From positions 9,052,483 through 9,116,482 of the forward strand of contig OY718807.1 of assembly GCA_963070105.1 (NCBI GenBank): a stretch of DNA of 64,000 nucleotides, given 5' to 3'. The DNA comes from Litomosoides sigmodontis. Its lineage: Eukaryota; Nematoda; Chromadorea; Rhabditida; Onchocercidae. Below, piece by piece: positions 50,901-63,798 of the stretch. The notes under the pieces were generated by a model. It worked only from the letters and a program-made list of their open reading frames with translations. It did no database searches and was not told where the DNA came from. Numbering within the stretch: position 1 is the stretch's first letter; each line of letters starts with the position of its first letter. The position numbers and the translations under genes are program-made.

Positions 50901-53900
50901 CTGCGGACCTCATTTTAATGTCTTTTTTTCACCTGAATATAAAATTGGTATTCGCTTTTTGCTCCACCAATTTTAAATAGTTGTTTTTTTGTAGTGTGAA
51001 AGTTTCATATTAGCTAATGATGACTGGATATTACAACATTCAAATGTTTATGGGTGATTCAGGTACCATTTCGGTTGAAAGATTTATATAGTTTAAACTA
51101 ACCAAGTGCTACTTTTTATCTGGATGGTTGTAAAATGATTATTAACGACTGGTTCAGCTGGTGGAAGAATTAGCAAGTTAGTATGTGAGATATTTCATTG
51201 CAAAGTAGTTTGGATGTTTTTTTTGGAGGACTTGTCAATTTTAGAACTTAGATAAAGGATGCTATTGTAGAGTGCATAATTTATTATGAGGAAGAAGCGC
51301 AACAGGAAAGGTAAAGTTATTAAGCCGAACTTTTAATACTAAGTGGAAAAAACTTTTTTAGAATTGGTTTCTCCTCATTTTTGCAATACTGCGAGCAAGT
51401 TTTTTTCTCCAAATTATATAAGGTATATATATCTGTTTGTTAGCTACCTAATTACGATTCTTGTTTTTCATGATCAATTCGAATGGTTATGAAAGCATTA
51501 AAGCATCTAACGGATCTCGTTTCTCTTTTTCATGCTCATTATTGTTTCACATTATATCAAATAATTCGTCTAATGATCGCTTCCATCATTCTTAATTTCT
51601 TTTGATTTTTTTTTCTTGTGTAAGCTTCAAATTGACTGTAGTTAGAATCAAGAAGCAGCTTCTATTCCCATGTCATACTATACAAGAACTGAAATAGTAG
51701 GGGGGGGGGGGGGGGGAGGGGAGGCGCACATCTAATGAATTTATAAGTTGATTCATTTCCTCTTATCAATACATCAATTGCTTTATGAGTCAGTGATGGC
51801 ATTTCATTTCCCAGTAACGGTTGGAACTTGTGGTATATGGATGTTTTTAGCATTGAAATATCGATCGTATATGCTGCTGCTGTTGTTATTATTATGATTA
51901 ATTGCAAAGCTAGATTATGATGTCCAAAGATGTGCGGCACACTTAAATGAACATTGTGTGTAGTGGAGTGTTCTCATTGACACAATGATCGATGTCGGAT
52001 AAAAGAAATGGCCTAGCGACTTCAGCATGCTGTTTTCATTGGCTTCATTTTCCATGCTTTGGCACGAGGAATACAACTAATCATACCAAACATGTACTTC
52101 TTTCTTGCGTTTTAATTTCAATCTGGACATTATCTTTTGATGATTGATTATAATCTGCGACGAATCAGCGCATCTTTCTGATAAGTTGAATTCTAGCGAT
52201 AGAAACAGTAGGTTATTCAGTATTCAAACAGAAGGAAGAAGACTGATTTTTCTGATTGACTTATGAAAGTTTCTACTAAATTATAGTCTCCCGTTACATA
52301 CTACGCTCTTAAGAAATTTGACAGTCATTTAGCACTTAGTGGAAACTGCTTAAGTAAATTGTTCACTAATTTATCGACTCATTTATTAAAAGATTTCAAA
52401 TGGTCAGCTTGATTTACTAAAGTTTCAAACAAAATGTTTACCTTTTTTAAATGCACATAAGTGATGATCTATATTCAGTGCAGTTATTACTTTAGGTATG
52501 ACAGTCCCTTATTCCTCCATTTATTTTTTATGACTCTACTTAGTTTTATTTTTGCTTTTTATTCTTCACTTTAATCTACTTTTAACTTGGTTGAGGCATA
52601 CTAAACTATTTTAATAGCAGTCAGTCTTCGACATTGCATTTTAATTCATCAAGAAATAGCTAAGTTTTCATTGGTGCGATGGGATGAAATAATTCAATGA
52701 TCGATCTGAAGAAGTTTGAGCAGAAAAGTTGCAATTATAGTCATTTAATAATGATGGTCTGAGCAGATTTTTGCGGATTGAATGAAGGTGGTTTTTTCAT
52801 TTGGGATAGGGTAGTGGTACCAATTTGCTGACAAGGCAAGGAAGCTGACAATCATTTTTTAGTGCTTCGTTTTTTTTTCAGGCTGAAATATCACCCCTTC
52901 GTAAGGCAGAAATATCACAGCTACCGGCATCAATTAAAGCAGATAATGCTAAGCGAAATGCGTAAGTTTCATTTTTTCCATAGTAGCTTACCGTAATGTT
53001 ACATTTTTTAGAATTATTTTTTCAATTTTCACATCACCGTCAACGGCATGTTTTCTCAAAGATTTTTTTCCCGCTTTTTTTATCGTGAATTTTTAAAGTA
53101 ATTTATTCATATCGATTCTATGTCTCTTTTCTCATCTTTTTCCAATTTTGATTGTTCTTTTCCACTTCGTCCTATTCCTTTTTCACCAGCTTTTGGTAAT
53201 TGCCTTGGCGAAGTCGTTGATTTTATTTTAAATTTATTAGAGTGTTTTAAATTCTCTTACCAATTCGCGTACTTTTTGTTATGCTTTCGCTATAAGGACC
53301 TTGATATCACAACATTTTCATTCTACTCCTTGACACAAATTTTCATGATAATTCACCATAATTTTTGTTTGTTGCCATTTTCTAATGTACTATTGTCATG
53401 TTGCTTTTTTTATTCTTTTAAATATTGCATAGAGTTTCGTTTCATCTAATACTTGTTTTCTTTTTATCTCGAAATTCAACTCACTGCAATTTGTGGATGT
53501 TTGCAAAGAATTAGTACTTGATTTCACTTTTCAAATCTTGTTGATAATTTCGAAATTTAATGCTATTTTTTTATATCCGATAAATGAAATATTACAGGCT
53601 TCCACCTGGTTTACGATTTGATCACAAACTGGAAATGGTACTGCCCGAAGGAATTGATGGAAATGAAAGTGCAAAGGATCCGTGTTCAAAACAAACCAAA
53701 ATGTACTCTGGATATTGCTTGCGACCATTTCCAGCCTCTCGAGGCAATTATGCCGTTGATTACTCTAGGAAAACAAACATCAAATTACGAAAAGAGAGTT
53801 CGTCTTATTTGAAATTTAGTCTCAATAACAAATATATTCATTATGAAGTGCATTAAGTTTCCATTTGTTGTTACCTATAAATGTCAAAATTACTTTAAAA

Positions 53901-54872
53901 AGTCATTTTTTTTATTTTAGTATCTCAAGGTGATCAGGAAGATGCATTTCTGTTGCATATCGTGGAAGGTTATAGTTCAACAGCGTTACCATTAAAGCGT
54001 GGCGGCAATGGGGCGCAATCTTTAGTCGTCCACGAATACGATGCCCCGCAATTAATTGTTGCTGAAAATGAAAAAATGTTTGTGGAGGAGATGATCGGTG
54101 ATCAAGTGGTAGTGAAAGAAAAGTGAGTGATGAGATAACAGAAATTAGCGGAATGATTTCTTCTACGCTTTCGATCCATGATCATTGGGACTGAATGGTG
54201 AATATAGGATGATTAACTTCGGAATGCCTTTCGTCGCTCTCTCAGAAAAGAACAGTAGCCCATTGCTTCTTTCAGTTTAACACATCGATGATTCGAGTAA
54301 TCTAATAGTAGTTCTGCAAAATATTATTATGCACCGAGAGGTCTAAAACTTGTGTTAGAAATGAATGAAAATATCTGACGAGCAGTTCAAATAGATGCGA
54401 AATACTGGCGCTATTACTGTTAGCTGTAGTTCTAGTTCTGCATCGATATTCTTTTTAAAAATTTTGGTTTTAAACTTTTTAAGGCATTCACTTTATTTTA
54501 ATTATATCATTAGTTGTGATGTTTGAATTTTTGCAGAAGTCTTGTCGATACAGTGTATGCCTTGAGAGATCAACTGAACAGTGTTCAAAAGGTATGTTTC
54601 CTTTTTTTGGGATTTAATTTTACTGGCTGATATAGCTAAATGCAAATGGGAAACATTTCTTTCTTTCCAGTTGAAAAACTTTTAAGTTTGCAATTTTTTT
54701 CTTCCAGGAATTACTTCACTTAAATAAAACAGTTGATCGAGAACAGAAGTCACGGCGTCGTCTAGAAGAAATGGTAAGACGATTATGTCAGCAACTGCAG
54801 CAGCAGCAGCAACATGGACAGAAAGTTTCAGCAAATTTAACTTCCAAAGCATCGTTGTCAGCACGTGATTGA
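44926..54872 (+). CDS. pix-1: PIX-type Rho guanine-nucleotide exchange factor (SH3-DH-PH-coiled coil)
   Basis: Cytosolic exchange factor for Rac/Cdc42 that also binds PAK (through SH3) and GIT. Exons: 44926-45204, 45589-45715, 45920-46044, 46436-46530, 46729-46947, 47122-47311, 47558-47733, 48089-48231, 48606-48772, 52882-52961, 53598-53797, 53921-54122, 54537-54591, 54708-54872. They join in frame: 2223 nt, 740 residues from ATG 44926. A shorter start at ATG 45079 after AATTTCAG would give 689. SH3 about 77-136 (ARAKHAF, LSFQKGD, GGWWEG, WFPSNYV). DH about 174-370 ([67 protein letters not shown]). PH about 375-485 ([16 protein letters not shown]). Conserved C-terminal block [20 protein letters not shown], then a coiled coil with a Gln run. 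Several donors are weak (GTCTTT, GTTTGT, GTTCGT). Intron 9 is 4.1 kb. Confidence 0.93.
48773..52881 (+). other. Large PIX intron (4.1 kb)
   Basis: Lies between the PH-end exon and the exon encoding [20 protein letters not shown]. No further PIX exon was recognised. Vertebrate PIX genes have variable exons in this linker, so alternative exons are possible. Open frames at 49975-50331 (+) and 51662-51940 (-) have no splice or family support. A G17 homopolymer lies at 51700-51716. Confidence 0.6.
51700..51716. repeat. G17 homopolymer
   Basis: Seventeen consecutive G followed by AGGGGAGG, inside the large PIX intron. Notable in AT-rich DNA. Confidence 0.95.
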
Positions 54873-57759
54873 TAAAGTGCGACTTGTAATCCGATTTCTT
54901 GCTAAATCCGGATGCAAAATATGTTTGAAGTGTTTCATTGGTAATATAGCACTTTGTATTTAATTGGGCATGCTTAACACTGTTCTTCAAATCTTATAGT
55001 TTTTGTTGTTTGCAGTTAGGTATTTTATTTCTCTTGTATCGTGTATGATTATAGCTCATCTATATGCTCACAAAATACTAAATAAACACACTATGAATTA
55101 GCAATTTTTTGGAGAACAGAAGGCTATAAAGATTCCTCTATTGATTTTTTTCTTGTTCAGGTTATTGCTGAAACTATGCATACATAATGAAATTACTATG
55201 TTGTATGCGCACATTTTTACTGCTCTGTTGCCGCTAGAATGAGATATATCGTTTGGCTTTTTTCTCTCAGTTGTTTTATTATTCGACTTTTTCTAATTCC
55301 TTATAATGCAGGCGATAAGTCTTCTCAATGTATTTTTACATAATGTATGTATTGCTGCTTGCTGTGATTTTAATTTACATAATTCGCTCCTTTTTGTGCA
55401 AGTAATACAATTTCATTATTGATGCAATTATACTTTTGTTTTCGATACTTATTACTTTACATTTGTTGCTAACCAAGAGGAGAAAGAGAACGCATTTGAC
55501 AGGTAATTACGAAATTAAACTTTACATTTTCTGCTATCCCTTCATACTCGTCCCTGACATGAAGGAAGTATGATGGAATTTAGTTCGTCAAATTAAACCT
55601 GTGTTGTACCATTTTCCTTTATTTACTTTTTGCTTTCAGTCCGAGCTTTGCAATTAATATTCCCGTAAAATTGCAATTCCCTTATAAGGAAAGTTCTCGA
55701 CACAGTTTACTCCTCTTTATCTGTTGTTCATCTTATGACTTACATCTAACGATTATCCGATTTATGCATTCCTAATTTTTCTCATCATTCAACTCCTGCA
55801 AATTTTTAGTTATGTTTAAAAATCATGTGTTGTTATTCCAGTGGGAAACAGTATGAAATCACTCGTACAATTTTCTTCATGATATTGTGCAAGTATTGCA
55901 AATTTGCTTAGCAAGCGAGTAATTCGATATTCAAGTGGTCTTCTCTTTTGCTGAGCTCTTGAATTATGCTTCATTTCTTTTGTCGAATTCATTTTATCCG
56001 CATAGTTTTCGTTTTCTTTAGGTGCTTCAATTGTTTTTATTTCTTCAATTGTAATGTGCTTTATGTTCTAGTGGGCAAATTACTAGGTGAATGAGCCTTA
56101 TTGGAAAGTGAATTGTTTGAGAGTGGGAAGTTTCATTTTATTTTGATACATATTGTGGGATGAGTGAAATTTTCATGGTGAAAGGAAAAGGACTTCAAAG
56201 ATTTCTACTGATGATGTATTTTACAGTTACCATTATCCTTGTTGTAGTAAAAATTATAGCAGATATTTGGTTAGTCGAACACTGGCAATTTATTTCATTT
56301 CATTTTATAGTTTGAGATGGAGTTTGTCGCTACACCGTGAGGTGCCTTAGTATTCTGTTAATTTCAATCAAATTTATTTGTTGTGATGGATCAAATGCTT
56401 TTTAATTCAAGAAAATGAATGAGTGCTATGATGTGATTTGCATTTTATTGTTATATATGATGAAAAATGAAATTGTCAGGCGAAATATATCACGTGCTGG
56501 GTGACGTGATGTTTACGTCGAAAGATATCAGCTTTAAATTTATTGTTTTATCCACCATTCCTACATTGTTTTTGTTTTAAATCAGAGTATCGAAGCTGAG
56601 TTAATTTTTACTTTAGTCGAAGTACCATGAGCGTTCTGTAGGATGTTGTATAATAGTAATGTATTTTCAGTAAGCTCGAGGATACAACCTTTATGTCCTT
56701 TTTTACTGAGATGGTCGCAGAAGTTCTGATTTAAGAAAGATTTTAAAGGATTTCAGTTATTAGTTTTTCCCTTGTTACAAAAAGCTTAAAACGCAAAACA
56801 AATGACTTTCACTTTTTTTACCATTTAATTTTAAGCTCCGTGTATTATTCAGCTTTAAATTAATTTATACGCTTTATGCAAATAATATCCAATCTAATTT
56901 ACTTCAAAAAAATTTGTGTTTGTTGTATTGTTTTAGTTAAGATTAATTTATATCCGCCTATCTATCCAACTACACATGCGATAAGTCGAAAGCATTGTAC
57001 CTATTTCATATAATATGACTTAACAGACTATAATTTAAAATTAAAATTGGTCTTCATTAATTTAATTTGATTTGGATCTGGTGGTTTAATTCGTTAATGA
57101 AGCATAATTGGTTCAGTTAGCTTATAACATGCCATTTTCCTTCAGTTATTTCATTTTTTGCCAATGGCTTCGATCAGTCATTACAGCTTCAGTGAATGTC
57201 ACAGGATTCGAACTGTATTTTCACTGTTTCGCAGTGCAGCTGGTCACATTTCGTCTCAAAGATACCGTAAATCCTTTTTCTGAGCAATTTTTCTTACAAA
57301 ATTCACTTATGCGCACCACTTTTAGTGCTTCAAATTTTTCAATTTTTGTTTTTAAACAAGCAGAAAGATTGTAGTGAGTGATATTTTTCCAATTATCAAG
57401 CAGTATTATTTGCATTAGGTGAAATGATTAGCCCTTATCCAACCTATTCATTGCAGTAGCGCAAAGCGTTTGGCTTATACATTACCGTTTAGAGCGCTTT
57501 TCTTCTGTACTTCTTTTCAAAATTTTTGTAGTGGTAATAAATATATGAAAAAAATTTCATTTATTTATTTGCAATAACTTACTGCTATTGGATATAAAAT
57601 TTTTCCATTCATTAATGGTTATGTCATCATCAGTTAGTAGTAGTTGTAATTTTTGAGGAGGAAAAGCTTGAGTAGAGAAGAATTTGATTATTTTAAATTG
57701 TTTAGTGAGTGTTAGGTGACCTAAATAATGCTCCTAACTTGTTTTCTTTTATCGTGCAG
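54873..57759. other. PIX 3' region / possible intron to alternative last exon
   Basis: AATAAA occurs at 55080 downstream of the PIX stop and is a plausible poly(A) signal. The rest is T-rich sequence with short open frames (for example 57108-57374) and no recognised gene. It may be intronic if the exon at 57760 belongs to PIX. Confidence 0.5.
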
Positions 57760-57822
57760 CGGAGCGCAGTAACTACAGATTGCAAAGAGAAAATTAAGTG
57801 CTGCGGCGGCAAGAATGAGTAA
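57760..57822 (+). CDS. Possible alternative terminal exon of PIX
   Basis: A 63-nt exon follows a good acceptor (TTTTATCGTGCAG). It reads RSAVTTDCKEKIKCCGGKNE and then TAA, with AATAAA overlapping just downstream (57822-57827). It starts in phase 0. The last PIX exon contains an internal GTAAGA donor at 54775 (GAAATG|GTAAGA), also in phase 0, which would give RRRLEEM joined to RSAVTT. That isoform would lose the Gln-rich tail and gain a Cys-Cys-containing basic tail. Alternatively the exon ends an unrecognised gene. The frame shifted by one is also open (ERSNYRLQREN). Inference from splice signals and phase. Confidence 0.4.
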   Translation, partial: RSAVTTDCKEKIKCCGGKNE

Positions 57823-58248
57823 ATAAATACTACAACAGTTGTTAGGTGAATTGTCAATAATTATTAGCTGCAAATTATTTGCAAAATAAAATAAGTAAGT
57901 TTAGTGCGGAATTAATTATATGCATTTTTGGCTTTGCTGATTTGTAAGCGTCTTCTTTTCTTTTTTTTTGAGAAATCTTAAACAATAAAAATATTGAAAA
58001 ACATTTTTGTTTGGAATATTTTCATTTAATGAGAAAAAAATGAAGTTCGAAATGAATAAATAACCTTCAAAATTTTTGGTTTTGTCCTGTTTTTTTTTCT
58101 TCTTTTTTTAAAATAGTGAGGTGGGAATTCTTTTTTTTCTTTTTCTAGAGGAAAAAAGATTGCCGTCGCATTCACAGAGAGTCATGTTTTCACATTTTTT
58201 TAGCATTCTTTTGTTTCGTTCGTTTAATTATTGATTGCTTCTTTTTGA

Positions 58249-61200
58249 ATGTTTGATCAAATTGATCAGTTCTCTTTCGCTATGAGCAACACTGCTAGTT
58301 GTTTCAAAATTTTCTCAGTGATCATAATCGGTTTGATTAATGATTCAGAGTGTAGGACGGATCCAACTGAAATTGTCCGTTCATTTCATTCATCTATTTC
58401 CTTATGGCAGCATAATCGTCCTAAACGTTTCAAGATGAAGTTGGATGAAGATAGTAAAATTGCAATCAATTCCTCACATTATCCACTTGCTCGAAAAGAT
58501 AATTCAATTGTTGATGATTTTCATGGCACTAAGGTTGGTGATGTTTGGAAGTATCTTCCCATAATTGGATAACTTTTTGGTAATGAAATTATTTTTGCGG
58601 TGAAAATAATGTTAGACTTCATTCGAGTTAATCAGAGAAAAGTCTTTCAAGCTTTTTTCGAGTTAAAGAATTGAATTTTATTGTTTGTTGCAGTATTAAT
58701 ACTCATTGTTAACTAAATGTTGATACCTTCAATGTTTACATCATTAATATATTAAGATACCGTTGCAAACAGCTCTAATTTAATATTCAAAACTGTTTAA
58801 GCTTGTTATTAATGCTGTAATAAATTCAAATAATACTGGGATATCATCCTTATTATTTAAATCTAACATGAATTCGTTTATCGACACAGTTCTTTTCTGT
58901 TTTCCTCCCACGTTTTTCCTATGGAACGTCATTTAATTTTACTGGTCTAAATTTTATCGAAATTACGAAATATACCAAGCACATTTTTGATATTTGAATC
59001 CATTAACATTGTTGCTTCTCCCTGATTCTTTCTCAAAAAAAAAATTGATTCAAAATTCTTCTTCACAGATGCTGAAACGACTATGACTTTTGGATGGTTA
59101 ATTGTTTGCAGGTAGCGGATCCCTATCGGTGGCTCGAAGATCCAGATCTGAATGAAACAAAGGAATTTATCGAACAGCTTAATTCAGTCTCTCGGCCATT
59201 TATTGCAAGTTCACCTTATAGAGAGAAACTTCGAAAAAGGTGGGAATTGTTATCGAAATGGATTTTTTCTTGCAAATTTTAAACATACATTTTGACATTT
59301 CCGCAGTAATATAAGTAATTCCAGACTGACAGAACTTTGGGATTATGAGAAATTTGGTTGTACTACCAGGAGAGGTGATTATTACTATTATTACCATAAC
59401 TCAGGATTACAGAATCAAAGGTACGTAATTCGATTTCCTTATAATTTTTTAATCAATTTTCAAGACAAAGTTTTAGGCGTTGTGGAAATTTTCTGAACTT
59501 GAATATCAGTAAATAAATAAAATGAAAGTTTCATTGTACTAATCTTGTAGGGTAGCATTCTGTACTTAACACTTTCATTTTAAATTATAATGCGGATGTT
59601 TCGTATTCTTATCTGATGACCGAATTCTAAACATCTGAAAAAACTTTTATGATACTTTATTGACCAAGGAAAATGTGGTCGACTAAGAAAGTAAAGGGAG
59701 AAAAGTTAACTCCTGTATGTATTCTTTTACTCACTTCTTTTCTACAGTAGTGATTATTAATATTGTTGTTATTTAGCGTTTTGTATCGCCAGAAAACACT
59801 GTTTGATGAAAGTGAAGTATTTCTTGATCCGAACAAACTGTCCGATGATGGTACTACTGCTATACGTTATGAATGTTTCTCCCATGATGGTTCCTTATTT
59901 GCATATGGTCTTTCACAAAAAGGTAGTGACTGGATGACATTGAAGGTAAAATTTCCGAATTTCTTTACAAAGCTTCTGTTGATAATTTTTTAAATGTATG
60001 ATGATCTCTTGTAATTTGATATTTCAAAACTTGATGACAATACAATAACCAAATCAGCGATGGAATAGTTTTATACCACTTATACCATACCTTGTGCAAA
60101 ATTTTAGTAGCGTCCTGTCTACGGAAGTCTAAATTTTTATCTTTGGGTGAGTGGGCCTGGTACTAAGATACTTTAACTCGATGCTTATAACAAATTTCAG
60201 GCTTAAATTCTTCAAAATTTGCGCTAATGAAAAAAACGCTGAGTTTTTTTTACGCTCAAGAATGTTGCTAGCTCCCTATGTTGTGCATATAATGTAGACT
60301 CTTTTGAATAGCTGTGGATGAAGGTTTTTTATTCCTTTATTTGTTTTTATGTATGGATTTTTTCAGTTTAAAAAAGCCGATGGTACTGATTTGAATGATA
60401 CAGTAGTAGGTGTTAAACACGGCAACCTAGATTGGCTAATCGACAACAGTGGTGTTTTTTATTCGGTATATGCTTTACGAATTCCATTTGCAGTTTTAAT
60501 ATTGTTGGAACTTAAAGTACCTCTTTAATTTTTTTCAATTTAAGAAGTATCCTGAACATAAAAGTGCACTAGAAGGGTCATCGACGGAAAAACACGAATA
60601 CCATTCATTGTACTTTCACAAATTGGGTACTCCACAGAACGATGATGTTTTGGTCGCCGATTTCCGATCTCATCCCGAGTATATGTGGTTTGTTTTCTCT
60701 ATACCCAAGTGTCAATTTTTGTCATTCTGAGTGGAATTCGCCAATCACATTTTTCTTGTGATATATTGGTATTGAAAAAATACATTAATGGGTACGAAAT
60801 TCATGGGAGCAACATAGTTTGTGCAGGAAATAAATTTGTTATTGCTTATAAACACCGCTAATTTCCTCGGAATTTTGAATTATATCTCTTTTTATTTTAC
60901 TTCGAGTAGCTTCTTCTTCTAGTTCTGGTAGCGTAACGGAAGATGGACGTTATTTGATAGTAGATGTCAGTCGAGGCTGTGATCCGTATAATATGCTTTA
61001 CTATTATGATGTTCAAGAAGCCCAGCAAAAAATTACGGGCAAAGTATCGTTGAAGCCACTGTTCGATAAATTAGATGCGAAGTATGAAGTAAGTGTGTTA
61101 TGTCTATTTCACAATGGTGACGATCCATGGCTCTAATATTTGCAGTAATGCTGTGAATATTTATGATCTATCCACAGTTAGCTATCCACTATTCTGGCAA

Positions 61201-63798
61201 CACCAGATTTGACCTGTGAAACTTCTCAAATTTTAACCTGTAAAACTTCTCTTCTTTTCTAACTTTTGTTACCACTTGAAAAATCATCGAATGATATTTG
61301 AACACAGTATCTGCTGAATCAAACAATCTTCCAGTTCGTTGATAATGATGGCGACACAGCTTTGATTCTAACGAATCACGACGCTCCATTGTTCAAGCTA
61401 ATAAGAGTGAAAATGTCAACAGCTAATGAAGGTCCTTCTGAATGGGAAACGGTGATTCCAGAAGACAAAAAGAACACCTTAGAGTGGGTAGCAAATGTTG
61501 GTGGAGACCGTTTGGTGGTTTCATACATAGAGGATGTTAAGGTACCATGAAGTTTCTTCATAGTGCTATGGACTAATTTAGTTAGGGTTTATTATATTTA
61601 ACCTTTTATTGCACTGAAATAATTTTTAGCAATGATTATTTGGAGCTTATACAAATTGTATGTGAAATCTACTTTCATATACCAGATTTTATTATTAGTT
61701 TTTTTTCAAAATTTTTTTTCTTACAAAAATGTTCCTAATAGAGCAGCAGCATTTTTTGCAGAATAAAATATATGTGTATTGTCCAAAAACGGGTCAGCGT
61801 TTGTATGAAATACCACTGGAAACGGGAACAGTATCGTCATTTTTTGGTCGTAAAGATCATACGGAGATGTTTCTGCGATTTGATTCATTTCTTACACCTG
61901 GTGTCATCTATTATGTCGATTTCAAGGACACGGAACCATCACATCAAGTTAAGCTAAAGGTTTGGATGTTCTACAATTTATCATCAGAATCGGTGTAACT
62001 TGTCTTTGTAATTACGGCAGTATTAATTATACTTTATTTTGAAGAAATTTCCATTGCTTCTTCTAGCCTACTATTATGTAATCGCTTTTCAATATTAGTG
62101 GTATTAGTAGTAGTTTGAACCGGTTCTGTCTTATTCGCTTCGAGTTTTCAAGAATATCACCGTTTTTCTTTACCATCCTGTTACTGATCATCACATTGTG
62201 GTGTCATAATTTCGTGCCAACTTGGTAGTTCATGATGGCTGATTGTAAGTGTATTTTTTCTCTGATAAAAATTTCTGCAAGATACAGAAATTTCTAGGAA
62301 ATTCGTCGAATCAAGGCGAAAGGCATAGATACGAGCAAATTCGTCGTAAAACAAGTTTTTTGTGAAAGCAAAGATGGGACAAAGGCTAGTTTGTTGATTT
62401 TGAAGAAACTATGGTAAACAAGACCATAACAATATTGATTTGAAGAACTGTTGTAACCGTAGTGAAGTTATGAGCATCATATTTCAAATCATAAAACTTA
62501 AATAAGATAACAGTCACAGTTGCAAATACCATTAATATTTGAGTAGCAGTCGGAAAGTGGGTCTGATGATGATGACCCTATTAGGAGCACCTGAAATAAA
62601 CTTATTTGAAAGCCTTCAGGTACCGCTATACATTGTTCACAACAAGGATTTGGAATTGAATGGAAATACTCCAACCTTACTTTACGGATATGGCGGGTTT
62701 AACGTTGCTGAAATGCCATACTTTTCCGTTTCGCGTATGTTATTCCTGGATAACTTCAAGGGTGTTTTTGTTTTGGCTAATTTACGTGGAGGAAGGTAAA
62801 TCTGTTCACATTCTTATATTATTTAGTAGTTAGAGCATTCAGTTCTACCTGTACATGAATTGAAACGTTTTCAATTTCATAATGACATTAACATTTTAAT
62901 TGTTTTTCTAAAGTACTAGCACATGCAATTTTTGAAGCTTTGTGCTCTTGGTGGTTTGTAGTTTCTCCGATATACTACTGAGGAAAGTGTATCAGACTAA
63001 CTTTTGTACGTTACAGTGAATATGGAGAAAAGTGGCATGAAGGTGGAATGCGAGAACGAAAGCAAAATGTCTTTGATGACTTTATAGCTGCTGCTGAATA
63101 TCTTATCAATAATAATTACACATCATCAAGAAGGTCGGAGTTAGCCGTTCATAAAAGTCACTATTTTGGCATGAATTAAGCTTGAAAAAATAGTGTGGCC
63201 AATTATTACCTTCTAAAAAAAGGAATTTTCAAAAAAGTTTAAAAGCTCCTGAACGTGGACTATAATACGGCAAGCTGGAGATTTTTTTTTTACAGTGTAT
63301 GCAATGTTTTTATTAACTTCTGCGCATGATTTTTTGGATTTTGAAATTTCCGAAATTTTATTTTAGACTAGCTATACGTGGCGGCTCAAATGGTGGCTTA
63401 TTAGTTGCTGCGGTTTCGCAACAACGTCCAGAGCTTTTTGGTGCTGTTGTGAACCAAGTCGGGTATGATTAAACTTAATATACTTTAGCAATTAGTCGAT
63501 GTACTATTCCTTACGTAGTTATGTCTTTAAAATTATATAATGAAGACAGACATTATTCATTGTTATGAATAGGAAAAGTGAGAAGTAGTAGTGAATATTT
63601 TAATATATTTTTTGGAACGATTTAATTATAACTGGGGCAAAGTAGTTGGACAAGATGAAATTATTTTTCCCATTACTCTGCGGTTCTTTTTTTCAGTGTG
63701 CTTGATATGTTGCGATATCACAAATTTACTATTGGTAGTGCATGGATACCGGAGTATGGCAATCCCACCGAAGCATCTGATTTTGAATTCATTTACAA
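58249..63798 (+). CDS. prep: Prolyl oligopeptidase (peptidase S9A), 3' end beyond window
   Basis: Serine peptidase that cleaves short peptides after proline. It has a seven-bladed beta-propeller gating an alpha/beta-hydrolase domain. Exons: 58249-58533, 59112-59239, 59325-59420 (or from 59307), 59777-59945, 60367-60465, 60545-60687, 60923-61088, 61335-61541, 61762-61959, 62298-62384, 62620-62795, 63017-63133, 63367-63462, 63697-63798. They join in frame for about 690 residues. Landmarks: [10 protein letters not shown] (97-106), [43 protein letters not shown], then the nucleophile in [12 protein letters not shown] (Ser about 631). The catalytic Asp and His lie past the right edge. The N-terminus is about 70 residues longer than the cytosolic family form and includes [13 protein letters not shown], a possible signal peptide. 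An internal ATG at 58435 (MKLDED) would give the usual form. The intron after residue 526 has a GC donor (AAG|GCTAGT). Confidence 0.95.
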
